Source: Lachnospiraceae bacterium (lineage in GTDB: Bacteria; Bacillota; Clostridia; Lachnospirales; Lachnospiraceae). Taken from it: a stretch of DNA of 64,000 nucleotides. The stretch spans positions 12,811 through 76,810 of the forward strand of contig JAHZFJ010000020.1 in assembly GCA_019421365.1 (NCBI GenBank), given 5' to 3'. The translations under genes and the position numbers were made by a program. Positions within the stretch are counted from its first letter, which is position 1. Each line of letters starts with the position of its first letter. The notes beneath the pieces were generated by a model, which searched no databases, was not told the origin of the DNA, and saw nothing but the letters and a program-made list of their open reading frames with translations. Shown here in pieces: positions 35,907-46,000 of this stretch.

Positions 35907-38102
35907 ATGAATGGAAAGAAGATGAAAAAGCTGCTTTCATACATTGCACTACTTGCAATGATAGTTGTAAATACCGTTGGGAATGGAATGGTGAGTAAGG
36001 CTGATGGTGTCACGAAAACATTTAAATTAAATGGCACGTTGGATACTGTAGAGATTAAAGCAGGAGGGACACAACATGTAAAGATACCATTTAGCTTAAA
36101 TACCAATACATATTTTTATCCGGTAGAAAATGTTAGTTTTAGTGTAGAGGTTGTTGGTGATGCACCAATTAATGTGACGTCTGATGTTACGTTGAAGTTC
36201 GCAAGTACTTCAGCAGAAGTAACAACTCTTTCAAAAAACACAAATTATATTCTAGAGTTTGATATTGAAACTTCAGAGTTAGCAAGTAATGGTACGTATA
36301 AGTTGTCGATAACTGGTACTGGAGATTATTTTGACGATGGATTAGGTGAATATTCCACATGTGCATTAAATTTTTCTAAAAATTTAAACGTTAAAGTAAC
36401 AGGTCAAAAATCCGCATCAAAGATTAAAATCAGTAACATTGAATATGATGAAGAAGTGAATCGTGGAGATGAATTTGAAATTTCATTGAAAGTTGGTAAT
36501 ACAGGTGATTTAACTGCCAAGGATGTAAGTGTATCTTTAGGAGATTTTAGTGCGCAAACAGATATTGTACCAAATTATTCAACATCTGAAATGTCTGTAG
36601 GTGATTTATCAAACGGAAGTACCAAGAGTGTTAATTTCCCTGTGAAAGTTACATCGAAAGCAGAAGCAGGTACGAAATCCTTAAAAGTTACAGTTTCATG
36701 GTATGATGATAAAAAAGGTGAGGGGTATACAGAAACAGCTAATATCTTTATTAACGTAGTTGTTCCTGAAGACCAAGTACAGAATAATGGTAAACCAAAT
36801 CTTGTTATTACCAATGTAACACAATCGCCAGAAAGCCCAATTGCTAATGGTAAAGTAACCTTAGCGTTTACTGTTGAAAACAAAGGTAAGACAACGGTTA
36901 AACAATTAAAATTCACACCATCAAATATTGCAGCATCAGGACTTAGTCCAGTATCGGCAAAACCTTATGTTTATATTGACGAGCTAGAAGCTGGTAAGAA
37001 GAAGACAGTTAAGATGCAATATGAATTATCTGAGGAAATTACAGAAGGGTTACACGAATTAACATATGCGTTCACATATAAGTACTTAAACAAAGATGGT
37101 ACTGATTATGAAGATGGCACTGAGAATGTTAGTTTATTCGTACGTGATATTACTAATCCAAAAGGTTCAGTAAATACAAGTGTGCCAAAATTAATTATAA
37201 GCAACTTTAATACAGGTGATGAGAAATTAAAGGCTGGATCTGTATTCACATTTGCATTTGATGTTAAGAATACACATGCAAGTATTGCTGCTAAAAACAT
37301 TAAAGTAACAATTTCTTCTGAAAATAATATATTTTCTCAAACGGAAGGAAGTAATAGTTTCTATTTAGATCAAATACCAGCAGGTGCTACGATAACACAA
37401 TCTATTGAATTAAAGGTAAAAGCAGATGCAGCTTCTAATGCGTATCCATTAAAGATAACCTTTGATTATGAATACGATGGTAAAACAGCAAGTGAAGATG
37501 GTAAGACAGAAGATGTTGGAACTGCTTCTAAAACAGTAGATGAAGTATTGAATATTCAAGTTGCTGAGAATGCAAGACCAGTAGTGCAGGATATCTATAT
37601 AAGTTCATATGATGAGCCACGTGTGAATGAAGCAACTACATTAACATTTAACTTCTACAACATGGGAAAATCAACGCTTAATAATGTAACAGCGACTGTA
37701 GTAAGTGATTATTATCAAGCATCGGATACATCAACTAAGTTCATTGGTAATGTTGAGGCAGGACAAGGGAATACATATGAGATTGATGTAATTCCATTAA
37801 TGGAAGGCGATTGTCCAGGTCAGTTAAAGATTACTTATGAAGATAGTAATGGAGAAACGGTAGAATTGTTTGCAGACTTTACTCAATTTATTAATGCGCA
37901 ACCTACTATGGATCCAAATATTGATGGTCAATATCCAGAAGAAATTCCAGATGTACCAGAAGCGAAGAAAGCAATTTTACCTACTTGGCTATTTGTTGTT
38001 ATTCAAGTGGTAGTGTTTTTTGTAGCAATTGTTGTTGCTAGAAAGGTTGTTATTAGCTTGTACAAGAGAAAATTACGCAAACAAGAGGAAGCAGACTTAT
38101 AA
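35907..38102 (+). CDS. Large secreted, membrane-anchored protein with CARDB/COG1361-like domains
   Basis: A 731-aa extracytoplasmic protein. A signal peptide (KKLLSYIALLAMIVVNTVG) leads into at least three to four Ig-like beta domains of the CARDB/NEW3 type (for example EFEISLKVGNTGDLTAKDVSVSL, NGKVTLAFTVENKGKTTVKQLKF and SVFTFAFDVKNTHASIAAKNIKV). A membrane anchor lies near residues 697-718 (WLFVVIQVVVFFVAIVVARKVV), followed by a short basic tail. GAGGAGGAAAGTTAAA precedes the ATG. Such proteins are found in Clostridia beside ABC exporter genes and may handle or bind exported substrate on the outer face; that is inference. Confidence 0.8.
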   Translation: MNGKKMKKLLSYIALLAMIVVNTVGNGMVSKADGVTKTFKLNGTLDTVEIKAGGTQHVKIPFSLNTNTYFYPVENVSFSVEVVGDAPINVTSDVTLKFASTSAEVTTLSKNTNYILEFDIETSELASNGTYKLSITGTGDYFDDGLGEYSTCALNFSKNLNVKVTGQKSASKIKISNIEYDEEVNRGDEFEISLKVGNTGDLTAKDVSVSLGDFSAQTDIVPNYSTSEMSVGDLSNGSTKSVNFPVKVTSKAEAGTKSLKVTVSWYDDKKGEGYTETANIFINVVVPEDQVQNNGKPNLVITNVTQSPESPIANGKVTLAFTVENKGKTTVKQLKFTPSNIAASGLSPVSAKPYVYIDELEAGKKKTVKMQYELSEEITEGLHELTYAFTYKYLNKDGTDYEDGTENVSLFVRDITNPKGSVNTSVPKLIISNFNTGDEKLKAGSVFTFAFDVKNTHASIAAKNIKVTISSENNIFSQTEGSNSFYLDQIPAGATITQSIELKVKADAASNAYPLKITFDYEYDGKTASEDGKTEDVGTASKTVDEVLNIQVAENARPVVQDIYISSYDEPRVNEATTLTFNFYNMGKSTLNNVTATVVSDYYQASDTSTKFIGNVEAGQGNTYEIDVIPLMEGDCPGQLKITYEDSNGETVELFADFTQFINAQPTMDPNIDGQYPEEIPDVPEAKKAILPTWLFVVIQVVVFFVAIVVARKVVISLYKRKLRKQEEADL

Positions 38103-38120
38103 GAAGGGAGATGATGAGCA

Positions 38121-38711
38121 ATGTTTAATACCATGATAGGTAATGAGTTATTATCTGCGACAGTAACGACAGAGATGACAATTGGTGGTACGGATACTAC
38201 TAGTTCAGGCAGTGGCGAGAATTTGTTAGAAACTCCAGAAGAGAATACAGATTCAGCAGCAAGTGATGGAACTGTAGAAGGTGAAACGACTGACACGACT
38301 ACAGATAATGCAAACGTGGAAGGTGATACAAGTAATGCAGATGTATCTAATGTGGAAGGTGAAACAACTACTACGGAAACTACAGGTACTGAAGGTACCA
38401 CAGACGCTGCATTAGAAGGTGATACAGATTCGACCAATGTAGATACTAGTATCAATGAAGGCGAAGTAATCGATGCCTCTGGTGATACAGGTGATATGGC
38501 AATAGGAGGCGATACTTCTTTGGGAGGAGATATGTCTGGCGTTGATGGTATGAATGGTGAAACGACTGGTTCGACAATTAAGGACCCATTCTTATCTAGC
38601 TATATACCTATTGCAGGAATATCAGCAGCTACTTTGGTAGTAGGAGTTATTATTGGAATCTTACTCGCGAAGAAGAAAATAAAAAAAGGAATTGATCTGT
38701 ATGAAGATTAG
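38121..38711 (+). CDS. Thr/Asp/Glu-rich membrane-anchored protein
   Basis: A 196-aa low-complexity protein. No typical N-terminal signal sequence is visible (MFNTMIGNELLSATVTTEMTI). The middle is composed of Thr, Glu, Asp, Gly and Ser repeats such as VEGETT and VEGDTS. The C-terminus has one membrane helix (about residues 162-184, YIPIAGISAATLVVGVIIGILL) followed by KKKIKKG. It may be a flexible stalk or linker displayed outside. The stop overlaps the start region of the permease gene (frame shared until 38711), so it is coupled to the transporter. No family recognised. Confidence 0.75.
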   Translation: MFNTMIGNELLSATVTTEMTIGGTDTTSSGSGENLLETPEENTDSAASDGTVEGETTDTTTDNANVEGDTSNADVSNVEGETTTTETTGTEGTTDAALEGDTDSTNVDTSINEGEVIDASGDTGDMAIGGDTSLGGDMSGVDGMNGETTGSTIKDPFLSSYIPIAGISAATLVVGVIIGILLAKKKIKKGIDLYED

Positions 38712-40047
38712 TGATCTTATTAAAATGGGACTTCGAAATCTTAGTAGAAGAAAAGCTAGAACAGCACTAACAGTTGTTGGTGTTGTAATCGGTACTATTT
38801 CGATTGTAGTAATGATCTCCATAGGTATTGGTATGAATACAGGATTCAAGTCTCAGGTAATGGAACTCGGTAGTTTGTCCACGATAACAATTAGTAAGTA
38901 TGCAGCAATTAAGGATGATAAAGGTAATTATATTGACACAAAAGAGCAGGTCATTAATGAAGATTTGCTGAATACTGTAAAGCAAATTGAGCACGTTAAA
39001 ACAGCCAGTCCGGTGCTTAATACTCAACTAACGCTTAAGATTGGTAATTCTGTACAAGGGTATGCGAGTTGTTCAGTTATGGATGTTGATGCAATGAAAG
39101 AATTTGGTCTTCCAGAGGTACAGTATGGTGAGTTGCCTTCAGAAGAAAATCCAGATGTACTGATTATGGGAAGTGAGGTACCTAAGAATTATTTCTATTC
39201 AACGAAAGGTAATCGCTATGATTCCTATCAGTTTGAACCTGGTAAAGATAAGATATTAGCTTATATGGAGATGTATCAGTATGAGTTAAATGATCCTACA
39301 AAAAAAGCTGAATTTTATTTGGGTACTAATGTTGCAGTCTTAGAACAGAATTCGCAATATGATTACCAATGTTTCATGTCATTAGATACCTTTAAGAAGT
39401 GGTATATGGAATCCATAGACTATCTGAAACCATCAGATAAGAAGAAAGCTATCAAGGCGTTGAAAGAATATGAAACCATACAATTGAATGTGGATAATGT
39501 TAAGAATGTTAGTAAGGTAGAGCAAAAAATTAAGGAGATGGGATATCAAACAGAAAGTTTGAATTCTTATCTAGCCCCACTAGAGCAAACTTCGAATATG
39601 ATGCAAATGGTTCTAGGTGGTGTTGGTGCAGTTGCTATGTTAGTATCTGCAATCAGTATTGCTAACACTATGATTATGTCAATCTATGAAAGAACCAAAG
39701 AAATTGGTGTTATGAAGGTGTTAGGATGTTGCATCACGGATATCAAGAAATTATTCTTGTTTGAGGCTGGAATGATTGGCTTAATTGGAGGAGTAATTGG
39801 TATTGTACTTAGCTATATTGCGTCATTTTGTATTAACAAATACGGTGGACCGTTATTCGAAGCATTAATGAAATCTACATCAGTTATGTATGATAATTCA
39901 GTATCCACAAGCTTCTCGATTATTCCAATATGGTTACCATTCTTAGCAGCAGGTTTTGCTATTGCAGTAGGTGTAATCTCTGGATATTATCCAGCTAAGA
40001 GAGCAACGAAGATTAGTGCAATTGAGGCAATGAAGACGGAAGGTTAA
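38701..40047 (+). CDS. MacB/FtsX-like ABC transporter permease
   Basis: About 448 aa. Predicted four membrane helices in the MacB pattern: one N-terminal (residues about 18-42, TVVGVVIGTISIVVMISIG), a large extracytoplasmic domain of about 230 residues, then three C-terminal helices (MLVSAISIANTMIMSI, GLIGGVIGIVLSYIASF and FLAAGFAIAVGVISGYY). The motifs MSIYERTKEIGVMKVLGC and PAKRATKISAIEAMK are characteristic. The ATG at 38701 follows AAAAAAAGGAATTG, inside the end of the upstream gene. With the ATPase it would form a mechanotransmission-type or efflux complex. Confidence 0.9.
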   Translation: MKISDLIKMGLRNLSRRKARTALTVVGVVIGTISIVVMISIGIGMNTGFKSQVMELGSLSTITISKYAAIKDDKGNYIDTKEQVINEDLLNTVKQIEHVKTASPVLNTQLTLKIGNSVQGYASCSVMDVDAMKEFGLPEVQYGELPSEENPDVLIMGSEVPKNYFYSTKGNRYDSYQFEPGKDKILAYMEMYQYELNDPTKKAEFYLGTNVAVLEQNSQYDYQCFMSLDTFKKWYMESIDYLKPSDKKKAIKALKEYETIQLNVDNVKNVSKVEQKIKEMGYQTESLNSYLAPLEQTSNMMQMVLGGVGAVAMLVSAISIANTMIMSIYERTKEIGVMKVLGCCITDIKKLFLFEAGMIGLIGGVIGIVLSYIASFCINKYGGPLFEALMKSTSVMYDNSVSTSFSIIPIWLPFLAAGFAIAVGVISGYYPAKRATKISAIEAMKTEG

Positions 40048-40064
40048 TGCCTCCCTTATTGCAA

Positions 40065-40949
40065 TTAGGTCATCCAATTTGGGCACTGAACACGAACGCC
40101 ATCGCAGTATTGAGTGAGTATTGGTTGCTTGACACCTGGTCTTGACAAGTAGTTATTAAAGATAGTATCAACAACTACGGAGATATTTTCGAATATATTT
40201 CTCTCTGGTATCCACTTGTGATCGAAAGCAGTTGAAGATGTGATTGTAAAGCTGTAGCCTTTATTACGATACCATTCTGTATATACACGATTTAGTGTGA
40301 ATGACATAATTGCTAATACATTTGCTTGTATAGTAGCCTCTGGCCAAGTCGCATAGATTTCGCTGGAGGCTACATTTTTAATGTAATCACGGTAAAGCAC
40401 ATAATAGTTTTTAGCTGAATTATCAGAAGGTGGACCATCATGTACAACGACATATTCAGGTACAACAACTCGGTCAAGAACGATATTAAAATTAGAAACA
40501 TCTTTGATTTCATCTTCTGCAATCTTTGGTGGATATTCGTAATATAGAGTATGAGGCCCGATAACAAACAATTCACTTGTGTCCGGTTGAACTACTTGAG
40601 GTAATAGTTGGGCGCTTTGTATAGCAGTAACGGTAGGAAGAATCTGTGAACCTGAAACAGTCATATCTTCGAAACCTGGTGCGGAAATCACAATAGTATA
40701 TTCGGAGTATGGTTGCATTGATTCTGGTTCTAAACTATAGTCTAGTGGAGGAGCTGGTAGCTCAATGGTGTCAGTTCTACCTACAGAATTCGTGTGTATT
40801 TCCTCGATAACATTAGTTGGGTCGCCAGTACGTGTGATTCTTACGGTTGCATTATCTATAGGCCTTAGGTTTGCCTGTGAATTTACACGAACTAATAACT
40901 TACCCGTAGATTGTGTCTGCATTTGAGCAGGGTAAACATAGTTTCTCAT
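40065..40949 (-). pseudogene. SpoIID/LytB-like spore protein, C-terminally truncated
   Basis: About 294 aa from an ATG at 40949 (TTGAGGTATCTC upstream). N-terminal carboxypeptidase-regulatory-like domain (TGKLLVRVNSQANLRPIDNATVRIT), then a SpoIID-like domain (YRDYIKNVASSEIYATWPEATIQANVLAIMSFTLNRVYTEWYRNKGY, and YCDGVRVQCPNWMT). In homologues the MT is followed by a QWG motif and a further C-terminal part; here a stop comes straight after PNWMT and only 17 bp separate it from the convergent permease gene. The 3' end seems lost, so it is probably a nonfunctional or reduced spore protein. Confidence 0.65.
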
Positions 40950-41072
40950 GAGATACCTCAATTCATAATAAGATATACTAATAAGATATGTTTCTTATGG
41001 GAAAGTGTTAAGGTTATAGAGTAAAGTGATATATTCTATAATTATATTTAATAAATAAAGCCAAATTAGGTA

Positions 41073-41101
41073 TTGCCATTAAGTGCGTAATCTAGTATAA
41101 T
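41073..41101 (+). promoter_or_regulatory. SigA-type promoter of the mini-flagellin-like gene
   Basis: TTGCCA, a 17-bp spacer and TATAAT. No sigma-28 type flagellin promoter (TAAA-N15-GCCGATAT) is seen. Confidence 0.72.
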
Positions 41102-41168
41102 GTGTCTAACTAAGTATTACAGTGGTAACTTATGTGTAGAATTTGAAATTCGATCGGAAGGTGATAGT

Positions 41169-41573
41169 ATGGCAGTATCAAGTATTAATAATCAATTAAA
41201 TACCAATTATGAACATCTATCAACGATGAAGAAGATTAATTCTGTGGCAGATGATATAGCGAATTCAAAGAATATGCTTAATGTTGCGGATGGTGGACTT
41301 AGATCTATTACAGAGAATATGGAATTACCTAATTCGACTTTGGATGCACTTGGAATAGCCGATTACGATGTAATCGGTGGTTTTGACATTGGAAATCTTA
41401 CGGATGTTAGAAATCGTATTGATGATTTGGATGTACTAAGATATGTATCAGATATGAATAAAAATCAAATATTGGATGGTTATAGAATGTTTGTTCAGTC
41501 AGTTATGACAGGGCAAGCAACTAGAGGCATTTCCATTTTATCAGGTATCGTCCCTGATGGATGGGGTATATAG
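41169..41573 (+). CDS. Miniature flagellin-like protein
   Basis: About 134 aa. The N-terminus (MAVSSINNQLNTNYEHLSTMKKINSVADDIANS) and the next KNMLNVADGGLRSITENM resemble the flagellin D0/D1 helix (normal flagellins read SAADDAAGLAIAEKM and then NVADGALS). This is joined almost at once to LGIADYDVIGGFDIGNL and ISDMNK-like VSDMNKNQILDGYRMFVQ, a C-terminal D0/D1 pattern. About half of both D1 parts and all of D2/D3 are absent. GGAAGGTGATAGT precedes the ATG at 41169; an ATG at 41100 has no such site. It may be a minor filament part, a regulator or a degenerate gene. Confidence 0.62.
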   Translation: MAVSSINNQLNTNYEHLSTMKKINSVADDIANSKNMLNVADGGLRSITENMELPNSTLDALGIADYDVIGGFDIGNLTDVRNRIDDLDVLRYVSDMNKNQILDGYRMFVQSVMTGQATRGISILSGIVPDGWGI

Positions 41574-41574
41574 G

Positions 41575-41615
41575 AAGGATATTTTGAAATCATAGATTTT
41601 GAAATATCCTTTTTC
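41575..41615 (+). terminator. Terminator after the mini-flagellin gene
   Basis: AAGGATATTT and AAATATCCTT form a 10-bp stem with a loop of about 17 nt, followed by TTTTC. Confidence 0.75.
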
Positions 41616-41651
41616 GCAGAAAAATGTTCGCAGAAAAATGTTCGCAGAAAA
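41613..41651 (+). repeat. 14-bp tandem repeat TTCGCAGAAAAATG, about 2.8 copies
   Basis: Copies begin at 41613, 41627 and 41641, the last cut short after TTCGCAGAAA. It lies just after the terminator, in a 400-bp gap before carA. No function is apparent. Confidence 0.8.
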
Positions 41652-41857
41652 TTTGATAGAAATATATTCATAGAAAAGAAGTTATAGAATTCAGTGACAA
41701 TTTGTTATACATAAATTTGGAAGAAAAAGAAAATTAGTTTTAATTTTTTTTGCCCATTTCTAAAATTAAATAAATTGTTCAAATTATATTAATATTTTGA
41801 TATATTTATACAATTGTATAAAAATTCACTAAAACTAGAAAATGATGCATATTATAC

Positions 41858-41886
41858 TTGTGTAATGACTGTTTCTGTGGTAGAAT
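41858..41886 (+). promoter_or_regulatory. SigA-type promoter of carAB
   Basis: TTGTGT, a 17-bp spacer and TAGAAT, about 95 bp before the carA ATG. No PyrR-binding attenuator or terminator hairpin is seen in the leader. Confidence 0.65.
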
Positions 41887-41981
41887 AATGAAAATTTATC
41901 AAAAATCAGATAAGCAACTAAAATAAGCTCATAGAGTTTATATATAACAATGTTATTAAAGAAAGGAATAGGTATTAATAT

Positions 41982-43070
41982 ATGAAAGCTTTTTTAATAC
42001 TTGAAGATGGCAATGTGTTTACAGGAACCAGTATCGGTTCAACAAAAGAAGTTGTGAGTGAGATCGTATTTAATACTTCTATGACAGGATATCTAGAAGT
42101 ACTAACAGACCCTTCTTATGCTGGTCAAGCAGTTGTTATGACATATCCTTTGATTGGTAATTACGGTGTGTGTTATGAGGATATGGAATCTCTTAAGGCA
42201 TGGCCAGATGGTTACATTGTACGTGAGATTGCAAGAAGACCAAGCAATTTCCGTTCTCAAGATGGAATTGAGACCTTTCTTTTAAAACATGATATTCCGG
42301 GTATCTGTGGAATCGATACAAGAGCTCTTACAAAGATTCTAAGAGAAAAGGGTACCATGAATGGTATGATAACAACGAATGAAAACTATGATATAGAAGA
42401 AGTGAAGGCTAAATTAAAAGAGTATACTCCAGCAGGTGTTGTTGAGAAAGTAAGTCGTTCCCAAAAGACAGAGCACCCAGCTGATGAAGGAACTGATAAA
42501 GGATTAAAAGTTGCACTGATGGACTTTGGCTCTAAGAATAATATTACGAGATGCCTTACAAAAAGAGGATGTCACGTAACTGTATATCCTGCGTTAACTT
42601 CGGCGGAAGAGATTCTTGCAGCAAATCCAGACGGAATTATGTTGTCTAATGGTCCTGGAGATCCAAAAGAATGTACTAGTATCATTGAAGAGATTAAGAA
42701 GTTATATAATAGTGATGTTCCGATTTTCGCAATATGTCTTGGGCACCAATTAATGGCACTTGCTAATGGCGCGGATACACACAAGATGAAATACGGTCAT
42801 AGAGGTGCCAATCACCCAGTGAAAGATTTATCAACTAATAGAGTCTACATATCTTCTCAAAATCACGGGTATGTAGTAGATGACAGTAGTTTAGATGAAA
42901 GCGTTGCAAAAGTAAGTTTTGTGAATGTTAATGACGGTACAGTAGAGGGGCTTGAATATACTGGTAAGAATATTTTCACAGTACAGTTCCACCCAGAAGC
43001 TTGTGCAGGTCCAAGAGATTCCGAACTTTTATTCAATAAATTTATTACTATGATGGAGGATTGCAAATAA
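41982..43070 (+). CDS. carA: Carbamoyl-phosphate synthase small (glutaminase) subunit
   Basis: Glutamine-hydrolysing subunit that feeds ammonia to CarB for pyrimidine and arginine synthesis. The 362-aa protein has the N-terminal CarA domain (LEDGNVFTGTSIG, MTGYLEVLTDPSYAGQ), then a class I amidotransferase domain with the nucleophile elbow FAICLGHQLMAL and the catalytic HPE motif QFHPEAC. AAAGAAAGGAATAGGT precedes ATG. The stop shares one base with the carB start, so the pair is coupled. Confidence 0.97.
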   Translation: MKAFLILEDGNVFTGTSIGSTKEVVSEIVFNTSMTGYLEVLTDPSYAGQAVVMTYPLIGNYGVCYEDMESLKAWPDGYIVREIARRPSNFRSQDGIETFLLKHDIPGICGIDTRALTKILREKGTMNGMITTNENYDIEEVKAKLKEYTPAGVVEKVSRSQKTEHPADEGTDKGLKVALMDFGSKNNITRCLTKRGCHVTVYPALTSAEEILAANPDGIMLSNGPGDPKECTSIIEEIKKLYNSDVPIFAICLGHQLMALANGADTHKMKYGHRGANHPVKDLSTNRVYISSQNHGYVVDDSSLDESVAKVSFVNVNDGTVEGLEYTGKNIFTVQFHPEACAGPRDSELLFNKFITMMEDCK

Positions 43071-46000
43071 TGCCAAAGATTGAAGATATTAAAAAAGTAT
43101 TAGTTATTGGTTCTGGACCAATTGTTATTGGTCAGGCAGCAGAGTTTGATTATGCTGGTACACAGGCTTGCCGTTCTCTTAAAGAAGAAGGAGTTGAAGT
43201 TGTATTAGTAAACTCCAATCCAGCTACAATCATGACAGATAGAGATATAGCAGATCGTGTATATATCGAACCATTAAATCCTGAGATTGTAAAACAAATT
43301 ATAAAAAAAGAAAGACCAGATAGCGTATTACCTACACTTGGTGGTCAGGCAGCTCTTAATATAGCTATGGAATTGGAAGAAAGTGGATTCCTTAGTGAAA
43401 ACGACGTACGTCTAATTGGTACAACTTCACTTACGATTAAGAAAGCAGAAGACCGTCTTGAATTCAAAAACACAATGGAGAAGATTGGTGAACCATGTGC
43501 AGCTAGTGAAGTTGTTACATCAGTTGAAGCTGCGATTGAATTCACAAAAACAATTGGTTATCCAGTAGTAGTTCGTCCAGCTTACACACTTGGCGGTAGC
43601 GGTGGTGGTATCGCACAGGATGAAGAACAATTAATCGATATCTGTACTAACGGTCTTAGACTTAGCCGTGTAGGCCAGTGCTTAATTGAACGTTGTATTT
43701 CCGGTTGGAAAGAAATCGAATATGAAGTAATGCGTGATGCTAATGGAAACTGTATAACTGTATGTAATATGGAAAACTTAGATCCAGTTGGTGTTCATAC
43801 AGGCGATAGTATCGTTGTGGCACCTTCTCAGACATTATCAGATAAAGAATATCAGATGCTTAGAAGTTCAGCACTTAACATCATCGATGAACTAAATATC
43901 ACTGGAGGTTGTAATGTACAATATGCACTTCACCCAACATCGTTTGAATATTGTGTAATCGAAGTTAATCCTCGTGTTAGCCGTTCATCAGCACTTGCTT
44001 CTAAAGCAACTGGATACCCAATTGCTAAGGTAGCTGCAAAAATAGCACTTGGTTATACATTAGATGAAATTCCAAATGCAATTACAAAAAAGACATTTGC
44101 AAGTTTTGAGCCAGCACTTGACTATGTAGTTGTTAAGATTCCAAGACTTCCATTTGATAAATTTATCTCAGCAAAGAGAACATTAACAACTCAAATGAAA
44201 GCTACTGGTGAAGTTATGAGTATTTGTACTAACTTCGAAGGTGCTCTTATGAAAGCCATTCGTTCCTTAGAACAACATGTAGACAGTCTTGAAAATACAG
44301 GATTATATGATGGTTTTGATCGTGAAAGAATGTTAGAAGAACTTCATAAAATTGATGATAGAAGAATCTTTGCAATCGCAGAGGCATTACGCCTTGGCAT
44401 CACTTATGAAGAAATATATGAAATTACTAAGATTGATGAGTGGTTCATCGATAAGATTGCAATCTTAGTTGAGATGGAAGATACTCTTAAGAATTCTGAA
44501 TTAACAAAAGAGTTATTATTAGAAGCGAAGAAATTAGAATTCCCAGACAAATTAATCGGTAAATGGACTGGAAAATCAGAAAAGGAAATCAAAGAACTTC
44601 GTAAACAATATGGAATTACAGCATCTTTCAAAATGGTTGATACTTGTGCAGCTGAGTTCTCAGCTTCCACACCATATTACTATTCATGTTTCGACAATGA
44701 GAATGAAGTAGATGCTACTAAGACTAAGAAGAAAGTTATGGTTCTTGGTTCAGGCCCAATACGTATCGGTCAAGGTATCGATTTTGACTACGGTTCAGTA
44801 CACAGTGTGTGGTCACTTATAAGAAGTGAGTATGAAACGATTATCGTAAACAACAACCCTGAAACTGTAAGTACTGACTTTGATATTGCAGATAAATTAT
44901 ACTTCGAGCCATTAACACCGGAAGATGTTGAAAACATCGTTGATCTAGAAAAACCAGATGGTGCAGTAGTACAATTTGGTGGTCAAACTGCAATCAAATT
45001 AACGGAAGCACTTCTTAAGATGGGAGTTCCAATCCTTGGAACAAGCGCAGAGAATGTTGATGCAGCGGAAGATAGAGAGTTATTTGATGAAATACTTGAA
45101 AGTTGTAATATTCCAAGACCTGCAGGAAAAACAGTATATACAGTAGAAGAAGCATTAGCAGCAGCGAATGAACTTGGATATCCAGTACTTGTTCGTCCTT
45201 CCTATGTACTTGGTGGTCAAGGTATGCAAATCGCAATCAATGACCAAGACGTAAGAGAATTCATGGGAATCATTAATCGTGTTGTACAAGAACACCCTAT
45301 CTTAGTAGATAAATACTTAATGGGTAAAGAAGTAGAAGTTGATGCAGTTTGTGATGGAACTGATATCTTAATCCCTGGTATTATGGAACATGTAGAACGT
45401 GCAGGTATCCATTCAGGTGATAGTATTTCTGTATACCCAACACAAAACATCTCAGATGAGGTTAAAAAAGTAATTGAAGAATATACAAGAAAACTTGCTA
45501 AGAGCCTAAATGTTATCGGTTTGATTAACATTCAGTTCATCGTTTACCAAGATGAAGTATATGTAATCGAAGTAAATCCTCGTTCAAGCCGTACTGTACC
45601 ATATATCAGTAAGGTTACAGGTATTCCAATCGTTGACCTTGCATCAAAAGTAATCTTAGGTGCAAAGATCCGTGACCTTGGTTATACACCAGGTTTACAA
45701 AAAGAAGCAGATTATATCGCAGTTAAGATGCCAGTATTCTCATTTGAGAAACTTCGTGGAGCAGATATTAGCCTTGGGCCTGAAATGAAATCAACTGGTG
45801 AATGTTTAGGTATTGCAAAGACATTCAATGAAGCATTATATAAAGCGTTCCTTGGTGCTGGCGTAAATCCTACTAAACATAAGAAGATGATTATGACTGT
45901 TAAAGATGCAGATAAACTTGAAGCAGTTAGTGTTGGTAAGAGATTCAATGATTTAGGATATACAATCTATGCAACAAGAGGTACTGCTAAAGTATTAAAT

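Noticed and set aside
38003..38455. 150-aa Ser/Val-rich minus frame opposite the Thr/Glu-rich protein
   Set aside because: Low-complexity codon bias of the + gene (ACA/GAA/GAT repeats) keeps the opposite strand open; no ribosome binding site.
41574..41981. PyrR-binding attenuator before carA
   Set aside because: No PyrR anti-antiterminator consensus and no terminator hairpin between the promoter and carA.
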